DNA from: Crocodylus rhombifer
Lineage: Eukaryota; Chordata; Crocodylia; Crocodylidae
DNA: 64,000 bases
Direction: 5' to 3'
Assembly (NCBI GenBank): GCA_038503035.1
Contig: JAVSML010021657.1
Coordinates: 57,370-121,369, forward strand
Below the pieces are notes generated by a model. It saw nothing but the letters and a program-made list of their open reading frames with translations, was not told the origin of the DNA and did no database searches. Both the position numbers and the translations under genes were made by a program. Shown here piece after piece: positions 56,530-64,000 of the stretch. Numbering within the stretch: position 1 is the first letter of the stretch; the number at the start of each line of letters is the position of its first letter.

Positions 56530-57045
56530 ACACTATAACTGCATTTTCAGATGGAAAGTAATCACTTAAAGTCCCGGCAGACGCGCTGTCACTTGCATGT
56601 TCATGACAAACACTGGAGTCGTTTTCCTGCCTTCTCTAGCACTGCCAATCATACTTAGCACTAATTAATGAAATTTCAGGATGGCATTTGCCAGGAGGTT
56701 CATGCAAGGCGTCAGGCCGGCTCCAGTGACAACACTTTTTCATCATTTATTGCTTTGGTGATATTGGCTCAAGTTTCAGAAGCAGCCGTTCTGAAGCTGG
56801 GCTCCTTCAAGAACAACTGCAGAGTGATTTACATGCTCAGCTTCTCAGATACATTGTCAACACAGTACCAGCTGCCAAGGCTCATCAAGGAAAGTGCTGA
56901 CATTTTCTGGGAATTCATTTGCCTTATCGTATCTCCTCTCCGGTAGCTTACATTTGCATATATTGTTTTACAGGACATGACATGGATTATTGAAATTAAA
57001 ATTATTCCAACATGGGTGTATGACAAATATTAACCAGATTTATGC
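56530..57045. other. Candidate conserved non-coding region
   Basis: Repeat-free. It contains CACTAATTAATGAAATTTC, TTCATCATTTATTG and an exact octamer ATTTGCAT at 56952-56959. The 92-codon + frame at 56668-56946 has no recognised domain and lacks other coding support. Enhancer-like texture only. Confidence 0.3.
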
Positions 57046-57310
57046 CAAACTTAAATTACCTGGTGCCAAGACCTGCTTAGGGAGGGCTTTCAGGCCAAGT
57101 GTCTAGCTTCCACTAAAACCCACGGGAGTATCACTGGGTGTCAGGGAGAGGATGTGAACCTAGGTTTGCACAGTGCAGCACATTGCTGTCAGGGTAGGGA
57201 CATCACCTTCCTGTTGCTGTTTGCTAGCTATACATAAAATTCATGGGTGGACCCAGGATTTGAAAAGGGGAGGCAGCCCAGCAAAGGTGGATCTGAGCAC
57301 CTCACCTCAG
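57046..57310. other. Nothing recognised
   Basis: Unique sequence; no supported feature. Confidence 0.35.
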
Positions 57311-57420
57311 ACTGGCAGAGAATCATGGAGAAGGGCTGGAAGGGACCTCTAGAGGTTATCTAGAGGCAGGATCATGCCTATCCAAATAATCCTATACAAA
57401 TCTACTGTGTAACCTCAAGG
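57311..57420 (-). mobile_element. CR1 3' UTR fragment, reverse orientation
   Basis: 'gaatcatggagaagggctgg', 'aagggacctctagaggttat' and 'gcaggatcatgcctatccaa' match the complement of the CR1 3' end and the adjacent 'gcaggatcatccctatc' segment. Confidence 0.7.
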
Positions 57421-58689
57421 CACTCCAGAGGAGCCGGAGCAATGGGTGAGGAAGTGGGGAGCAACCCCTTCCCTGCCTTGCAGTGGGAGGTTGGGGAGAC
57501 CCCAGCCACATGTTCCCCCTGCTGCCCATTTCTCCCTCACCTGGCTCCTTCAGCTTATTTTGGGGTCTCTATGGTTGCAATGGCTCCCTGCCCCCTGCTG
57601 CTGGCACCACTGCTGAAGCAGGCCTGGCTGGCACTGAGCTGGAGAAAGCTTGAGGAAGGTAAGCCAACTGTCACAGCCTGCCCTCCCCAGACCGCTCAGT
57701 GAGCTGCTGGCAGTAGTGCAACTAAGGTGGAGAGACCAGGGAAATGGCCCTGGATACCAGCTGAGGCAGGGGATGGGAAAATAACAGCTGCTGCTGCAGC
57801 CAGCACCAGCAACCAGAAATTGCCCCTGCACCACTGCATTGCTGGGGCCCTGTGAACCCCACTGCTCTGTTATACCTGTGGAAGCCAGGCGTCTCCTCCT
57901 TACAGCTGTAGCAGGAATCAAAGGTGGGTAACTGCACCACTGCAGCCCTCCCTGGATTTGACCCTGGTATAATTATATTAAAACCAGATTTCATAATAGT
58001 ACTTTGCTCTTCCTAATATATGCCTGGTGCAGCTAGGTGAATAAGCATGTGCTGATCTGAAGCACTTAACTAGTTGTCTCAGTGCATGGTTCAGCATACT
58101 AGAGGTCTTGTCTTGCGAGGAGGCCCAGGGCTTCCCCAAAGAGCAGGGGTCATAGCCCTTTGCTTTTGCTGTTGTTCCAATGCTGCTTGTGTCGCCAGAT
58201 TTCATACCGGCATGGAGGGGGGCAGGCTGAATTTGCCTGAAATCTGCTGTTAGAGGCATGGAAATGGTCTTCCTGGAATGAAGGGAAGCATGGTCAGGGA
58301 CTGAAGAGAATGAAACCTATTGGCATGTGGGTAGTGACACACGTCATGGTTTTGTGCAAATTGGTTCTGACTGACACGTGAGATGGATCACAGACCTGCC
58401 AGGTTTTGAAATGTGGTAAATCTAAGGTGCCTGAGCTATGGCATGAAACAAGCAGGCTTGGGTGTATGTGTGGGTAGAAGCTGTTTGTGACGGGTATCTC
58501 TGAGACTATAGGAGTAGGGTTGTCCATGAGTACATTGTGTGTGTGTGTGCGTGCACACATACATCCTTAGCCAGAACAAGATTGGTTGTGTTTGGATAAG
58601 CTACTGTTAGTTCATAAATTGGACAACTGAGTCTAAAGGATAGTTTTGCTTATAGGTTGCAAAAGTCTAGAAAGGGAATGAAACGCACT
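57421..58689. other. Mostly unique, with a (TG)n tract
   Basis: A GC-rich patch spans 57420-57900 with meaningless overlapping frames. A TG/CA microsatellite lies at 58536-58563. No gene. Confidence 0.4.
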
Positions 58690-59018
58690 TCCAAGGAGGG
58701 GACTATGGTGGGGCATATGTCCCCACAGAGTTGCATATGGGGCAGATGTGGGCTGCTTGCTGTGGACTCAGGGCTCCCCACCCTGCTGCTCTCTCCCCTG
58801 CTGCTCCTGGGTGGGCAGAGGACACCTCGCTATGGCGGCGTGGCTGTTGCAGGGCACCTGGGGAGCCCTGAGCCTGCAGCGGGCAGCCCACATCCTGCCC
58901 CACCCCCCACGCTCCACTCAGTTCTACTCTGGCTGTGCTGCGGGGGTGGGGGATTTGAGGGGAGGAGGTGGGCATGTGTCTTGCCTTTCCATTTTGAAAA
59001 GGTGGTCACCCTAAGGGC
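58690..59018. mobile_element. Small GC-rich foldback, related to the 17-kb element
   Basis: 'gtgggctgcttgctgtggac' (~58749) pairs with the inverse of 'cctgcagcgggcagcccaca' (~58873). The left arm also matches 'gtgggctgcctgctgtgggt' (~17275) of the large foldback, with the adjoining 'ccaccctgctgc' shared. The right end 'gaaaaggtggtcaccctaa' looks like a terminal repeat. The left end is not fixed. Confidence 0.5.
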
Positions 59019-59319
59019 ACAGTCTGTCAGATCAGATACTGCACTGAGATATTTCCATCAGTTTCAGTCAATAGGTCAAGAAGAAAGGGTCTGTGCCCTT
59101 GCTATATAATCTTCTGAGGTGAGAGCCACAGACATTCAAATCAGGTTCTAATAACTTGGAATAATGGCAAGTTTGATACAAAAAATCCATCACGTTCTTT
59201 GTGTTCCTGTAAATGTGTTAGTACCAGGGCAGAGAGCAATGTTGGAGCACGAATGTAACAAGGCTTTTTTCTCCTAGGGGAGCCTGTTTATTTGAGAACC
59301 ACTTCATTATGGCCTGTGC
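59019..59319. other. Nothing recognised
   Basis: Unique sequence; no supported feature. Confidence 0.35.
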
Positions 59320-59440
59320 CGATTGTCAGTTCTTTGAGCTGAGAGCTGTTTTATTTGCTCTGTGTTTGTACAGTACCTAGCACAGTGTGATCCTGCCTCC
59401 ATAACTGGGACTTCTAAATGCTACTGTGGTAGGGAAAAAA
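59320..59440 (+). repeat. Ancient amniote repeat relic
   Basis: 'ctctgtgtttgtacagtacc' with 'tagcacagtgtgatcctgcc' and 'gggacttctaaatgctactg' parallels the common sauropsid '(ctg)tgtttgtacagcgcctagcacaatggggtcctg ... ggggcctctaggtgctac' motif. Confidence 0.45.
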
Positions 59441-59502
59441 CCAAATGATAATGGTGAAGTCAGAGTGATATGGCTGCAAACATTCACTCTGGAGTCTAAT
59501 AG

Positions 59503-59760
59503 TCATTTGCTGTGTCAACACGAGGCGCTGACTGCGCAGTAGCTTGTTACTACTGTTGCACGGCACGAGCCATGATGCGATGATACTGTGCAGTAGTAAT
59601 GAGCTACTGTGAAGTCAGTGTCACCAAGAAGCCATGCGGGGATGCTGCTGTGTAGTAATGCCGGTTACTGTGCAGTCATTTAGTACTTGGGTATGCACGT
59701 ACTAAATGACTGCTAAGTAACAATTGACCAGTCAGCATCTCGTGTAGATGTGGCCATTGA
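59503..59760. mobile_element. MITE with ~28-bp terminal inverted repeats
   Basis: The left 'gtgtcaacacgaggcgctga' and the complement of the right 'gtcagcatctcgtgtagatg' are inverse. Flanking att/att could be a 3-bp target duplication. An internal hairpin with perfect 15-bp arms lies at 59672-59686 and 59699-59713 (gcagtcatttagtac, 12-nt loop). Same family as 22055-22515. Confidence 0.6.
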
Positions 59761-60039
59761 CTACAATGTCATAGTCTTAGCTTAGATGAGCCATCTGCAT
59801 GTCTGAGGTGGCAGAAGTGATGGTTACTTTGCATTTGCTGTAGAACCAGTACCAGCCTTTGCTTGGTATTGCCAGGCAGTTGGTGCCTGCTGTGTTTCTC
59901 GCTTGCAAACATTAGTTCTGAGTGGTGCTTTCTGATGGGCCTTGCAGGTCATGCAAAGCTGGCTTTAGGGGTGGGTAATTACCCAGGGTACTGTGGTCAG
60001 GAGGACACCCCCTCTCCCCCACCAGACACACACAATGTT
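59761..60039. other. Nothing recognised
   Basis: Unique sequence; no supported feature. Confidence 0.35.
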
Positions 60040-60238
60040 TGTGTGACCAGACTTTGGAATAGATTTGCAGCGGGGGTGGTGCAGGAACCTACCCTGGAGT
60101 TCTTCAAAACGAGACTGGATGCACACCTTGCTGGGGTTATTTGACCCCAGCCATCTTTCCTGTCCAAAGCAGGGGGGCTGGACCAGATGATCTCATGAGG
60201 TTCCTTCCAGCCCTAAACGTCTGTGAATCTGTGAGCAC
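60040..60238 (+). mobile_element. CR1 3' end, 5'-truncated
   Basis: In frame it encodes RLWNRFAAGVVQEPTLEFFK and then RLDAHLAGVI before TGA at 60142, the extreme C-terminus of CR1 ORF2. The 3' UTR reads 'gggctggaccagatgatctc' and 'ttccttccagccctaaacg', ending with a gtctgtgaatctgtga repeat. The tail sequence differs from the 5.1-kb subfamily. Confidence 0.85.
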
Positions 60239-60768
60239 TATCCCCGCACCCCACCCCATCAGGAGGAGTGGTGCCCAGCCCACCCTCTCAAGTTTAGTTT
60301 GTTCTGGTGACTTGCATTTGTCTTCCTCTCAGGCCTCTGGATCCCTTTGAAATTGAAGTAGGACAGTGATACAGTTGCTGCATGGAACTAACAGGCATGT
60401 ATGTTACTTGATGCAGCTGCCTGTTAGGCAGTAGATGTAGTGGGTAGATAACATGTTTACTTTGGAGTAGTTTACCCCTGGAGTAGTTTACTCCACATTA
60501 ACCCTTCCCTTGCCCCACAAATGCCACCAGTTTATATGGTGAATGAGGATCCAAAGCCTTGAATTTGGCAGCAGTTTCAGAGCCAGAGAAGAGTTAACCT
60601 GGTTCTTGGTGAACACATCTGACGCCTCCTGTCACAGCAGTGTCCTGTCCTGATCCCTGCTCTGTGGAGCTCCCATTCTCCACAAGTAGGTATCTGTGCC
60701 GCTTGTGGCATGTCTGCTGTGGGTTGACCTACGCTGAGTTAGACAAAGATGTTTCCACAAGAAGGAAT
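60239..60768. other. Nothing recognised
   Basis: A short direct repeat, ggagtagttta, occurs at about 60464 and 60480. Otherwise unique. Confidence 0.35.
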
Positions 60769-61059
60769 ATATAGAGCAGGGGTTGTTAACTGGGGGTACC
60801 CCTGGGGGTACTTGAGAAGGCCCTAGTGGGTATGTGTGGTCAGGTGGGGACAGAGCACTGCCATGTACTATCCCATGCTGCCACACAGGCGCTGCCCACC
60901 CAGCTGGATGTAGGGGGGCAGGGGAAGCTCTCATGCAGCAGCTCTGCATCCAGCTGCGCACCCCCTCCCTCCCTGCTTGGCGCCCGGGGGTACACTGCTC
61001 CATGTCCAGCTGCTGGGGGGTACAATCGTTTAAAAAGGTTGAAAACCCCTGATATAGAG
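60769..61059. mobile_element. Non-autonomous hAT element, 275 bp, perfect 8-bp TSD
   Basis: The element is 60777-61051, with exact atatagag at 60769-60776 and 61052-61059. Termini are CAGGGGTTGTTAACTGG and, inverted, CAGGGGTTTTCAACC. The GC-rich interior has no coding capacity. Confidence 0.93.
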
Positions 61060-62039
61060 AAGGTTTCTGCTACAAAGAAGCCTTTGCTTAATTTCTTAGA
61101 CAGTGCATGGAAGCAGAATCAACAGGGGCTGTGAAGAAAAGGGCTGCTAGTACGGGGAGGTGTCAAAATATCTGTCAGGATTCTTCAGAACAGATGTTTT
61201 GTTGTTTGCGATCCTGAGTCTATTTCCTCCTTCTCTGCAGTTGTGCAGAGCTGGCGGTTAGAGCTGCAGGTGGCAATCCAGCCATTACATCTATGCAGGA
61301 TTTGTCTAATTTTCTGTTGTCTTTGTTGCTCGTTGTGCAGAATTATGATGGCTCGGAGGGGCCACACATGCATGAGCTGGAAAGTGAAGGAAAGATAAAT
61401 CATAAAAACAACCCACAAACAAAGGCAAGCATTGAAAGAGATGCAAAGCACAGTATACGTTCCAACACCTCCCCAAAATGCCATTATGTCTACAAAACAC
61501 ATTTTCAGGATTCATGAATGCACCCGAGAAGTACTGTGAAAGTATTTCAGACTGAGGTCAAAGTGGGAAACAGCAGTTGCCTTGGAAACAAGATGCTGTA
61601 CACTGAAACAGAAGCAAAGAATTACATTGTTAGATCAATTTTAATTACAACAGAATAATTAATGCATAGAGGCATTTTTGGTGCTGGATATTTGTGGGAA
61701 AAGTACATTAAATCTCTAGTTTCCATGGGAACCCACAAAGGGAAACAGGAATAGGAAAAATGAACTGGATTTTTGCCTTTCAAAAAATATTAAAAAGGTA
61801 AAAGCCACTTCACTAATAAAGCACAGCCTTGACTCTAGGGGAAAAAATCATATTAAAACAAAAGTCACAAACTTTTCATTAAAGTAGTTTATATATTTCA
61901 ATAGAGCTCCATGTCCCACTGAAACCATCTCACTTAGTGATGTGATGCTTGTTTTCTTACTGAAAGGCCTTAAGACAAAAAATTGTCTGAAAAGATGTGC
62001 TACAACTAAAGCAGAAGTTGGTGCCAGGGGTCACTAGGT
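61060..62039. other. Unique DNA, possible conserved segment
   Basis: 61560-61990 is repeat-free and AT-rich with TTTTAATTACAAC, AATTAATGCATAG and TATTAAAA words. No coding evidence. Confidence 0.25.
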
Positions 62040-62118
62040 TAGGTCCTGTATCTGGGTTACACAAGTGAACAGACTAGGTGGCCACAACTATCCCTTCCAG
62101 TCTTAACATATGTAGAGT
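62040..62118 (+). mobile_element. Old CR1 3' tail fragment
   Basis: 'gtgaacagactaggtggcca' followed by 'caactatcccttccagtctt' and aacatatg matches the CR1 3' UTR form 'cagactaggtgaccacaatggtcccttctggcctt'. Confidence 0.5.
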
Positions 62119-63244
62119 CTTCCTGATGAGCACATGGTTTAACTGCCTGGTGCCCAGTCCTGAAAGGTGAGGGCCGTCAACATGAGTTGAGGGCAAACAC
62201 CAACTTCAGGAGATGTTCAGCACCTGGGAGAATCCGGCACTTACAAGGCTGTTGTGTGAAACAATGTAAAGGAAGCATTTTGTGGTGTGTTGAGAAATGC
62301 AACATCAGCATGTCCAGTACTACTGAATAGCCTAATTCTGCTTGGGATATGTATTCAACCCTTGCAATAAATGCCAAGGCTAAGAATACCCATTTATTGC
62401 TACCTACTTCTTGGCACAAACCTAAAATAACCTATTTGCTCACCATACACTAGGTCTGCTTTTAATTTGCATCTACCCTCCCTTCCTTATTTTAATTTCC
62501 ATCTCTAGCACAAAGAGGACAAAAGTTGCAAAGCTTGAAGTGTAGCCTTTACCATCCAGATGTACCATTTTCAGTGTGGGACTGGTGTAACCTACCCAGT
62601 CTGGGTTTTGTCTATCTCTAGTGGTGGCTGAACAACATACAGAGCTTGAGTCCAGCACAGCCTGGGTAGTGGGGTTTCCATCCATGTGTGTAGAATAACA
62701 TGTAGGCATTCCACATGCAGGTATTGCTGCTGATGTTCCACACAGGGGTGTAGCAATTCACCATCAAAACTGAGCCTGCATGGAGAGGGGAGGGTAAACT
62801 GAGGCAGCAAATAGCATGAGTTTTTTTAACTTTATCCTGGCACAAAGGGGAGCATGAGCCAAGCAGTGATCATGACAATCACATTCTTCTTCTCTGGGAC
62901 ACAGCTGGAGAAGAATCCAGCTGTGTACTGCCCTGTACTGAGACTGAAAAGTGAGGTTACCATCTTGCACTAATGAGGTATTGTATGACATGACACCTTA
63001 CTGAAAGCCAGTGTTAGAGGATGCTTATAGCAAAGAATAATGGAGCTGAATACTAGTGCATGGTTAGAGCATTGATTCAGAGAGTGCTACAACTGTTTCT
63101 GAGGAAATGACTGAACTGAAATAATGTAATCCCCTCAATTTATTGTGCTTTAATTATACTGCCTCCTAATTTAGAGAACTACCATATGCTATACATTGAT
63201 ACCCTGGGGCTATATGGAATTAAATTGAAGCCTAGCCAAAAATT
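62119..63244. other. Nothing recognised
   Basis: Unique sequence with short frames only. Confidence 0.35.
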
Positions 63245-63282
63245 GTGCTTTTGAAAATCTATTTACAGTTATATACAGTTTA

Positions 63283-63406
63283 CATACACACACACACATG
63301 CATACATACACATACAGAGTTATATTTACAGTTATATTTAGTTATGTGTATATATAACTACATATTTAGTTATATGTATACATACATACATACATACATA
63401 TGTATC

Positions 63407-63443
<37 letters not shown>

Positions 63444-63475
63444 TCCATACACACACATACATATGTATAATACAT
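63283..63475. repeat. Compound microsatellite cluster
   Basis: (AC)n near 63283-63297, ATATTTAGTTATA words, (ATAC)n near 63378-63400, (TG)n at about 63413-63441, then acacacatacata. The flanking 'taatacatgtttta' is AT-rich. The 79-codon frame across it is meaningless. Confidence 0.85.
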
Positions 63476-63710
63476 GTTTTATGAAGATTTAGTGTATTTA
63501 GGGATATTTGTATCATCAACCATTTTTAAGTAAGTGTGAAATATATGTGAGAAGAAAGCATAACTCTTTCTTTTTAGATTTCCCTTTTTTCTTTTTAAAC
63601 CAAAAGATATTTTCACTGCTATAAATTAATGGAGAGGTAAGAGAATGCAAAAGTAATCTCATTACCACACACATCTCAGTGGTTCTTAAAGCCAGTTCTA
63701 AATCTTAAAG
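63476..63710. other. Nothing recognised
   Basis: AT-rich unique sequence. Confidence 0.35.
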
Positions 63711-64000
63711 ATTGGGGGGGAGGCAAAATATGGCTTGCGGGCCAGATCTGGTTCCATGAAGGAATTTTGTTCAGCCCATGGTGGGTCCCTTGGTCCCACA
63801 GACTGGCCATGGCTCATGCTGCTGGTCCTGCTGCCCCTGGACATGCAGTGAGACTGGAGTGGCATGGCAGCTGAACTCTGCTACCTGGGAGCCCTCACAG
63901 TGGCAGTTCCTTCTGGCTGCTGCCACTGCCAGACTCAGCCCCACTGCTCAGGAATCCTGGCCCCTCTGCCTCACACCCACCATTGGGAACATGACCCATG
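63711..64000. mobile_element. hAT-type element, left part, runs off the window
   Basis: 'ggggggaggcaaaatatggc' then 'ttgcgggccagatctggttc' resembles the hAT left end 'CAGGGGTGGGCAAAATGTGGCCCGCGGGCCGGATC'. The right end lies beyond 64000. Confidence 0.55.

Noticed and set aside
56668..56946. 92-codon + frame as an exon
   Set aside because: No domain, no clear splice context; the region's texture fits non-coding regulatory DNA better.
1..64000. Endogenous retrovirus with gag, pol or env
   Set aside because: No retroviral protein motif, primer-binding site or paired LTR was found; all reverse-transcriptase sequence seen belongs to CR1 or L2-like LINEs.

Overview
This is a non-coding stretch of a vertebrate nuclear genome, most likely crocodilian, with turtle as the main alternative. 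The inference rests on its repeats: several CR1 LINEs (one with a long open reverse-transcriptase frame and the 3' tail 'ctatgaaatctatgaa'), an old L2-like LINE, MIR/CORE-SINE relics, and many short non-autonomous hAT-type DNA transposons with 8-bp target-site duplications (TSDs). I found no host protein-coding exon, rRNA, tRNA gene, CRISPR array or bacterial feature. An isolated exon without homology information cannot be excluded.

Layout. 1-3.2 kb: one 711-bp hAT-type element, otherwise mostly unique DNA. 3.2-4.9 kb: cluster of DNA-transposon-like elements, including a 1,059-bp foldback element. 5.1-6.9 kb: 5'-truncated CR1 with an open 579-codon frame. 6.9-8.7 kb: palindrome-bearing MITE-like DNA and an L2-type tail. 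8.7-16 kb: mostly unique AT-rich DNA with a decayed LINE and a ~1.2-kb unclassified repeat-like block. 16.0-18.2 kb: reverse-strand CR1 relic, then a ~1.3-kb GC-rich foldback. 18-26 kb: largely unique, with a MITE carrying a 26-bp perfect palindrome. 26-27.7 kb: a hAT insertion nested in a MIR-like SINE, an inverted dimer of a short repeat flanked by a 15-bp direct repeat, and a 223-bp hAT element. 29.6-31.2 kb: degenerate tandem array. 31-38 kb: SINE relics and a decayed CR1. 42-48 kb: hAT fragments, a CR1 fragment, and a ~70-bp-period minisatellite. 51.8-57.4 kb: unclassified block, a CR1 tail, a 1.3-kb L2-like LINE, and candidate conserved non-coding DNA. 58.7-61.1 kb: a small relative of the 17-kb foldback, a TIR element, a CR1 tail and a 275-bp hAT element. 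62-64 kb: microsatellites and a hAT-like start cut by the window edge.

How the parts relate. There is no operon or pathway. Successive waves of transposition have filled an intergenic or intronic region: MIR, L2 and old CR1 first, then young CR1 and non-autonomous hAT/foldback elements. The unique AT-rich stretches between them, rich in homeodomain-like and octamer-like words, could hold long-range enhancers, but only a cross-species alignment can show that.
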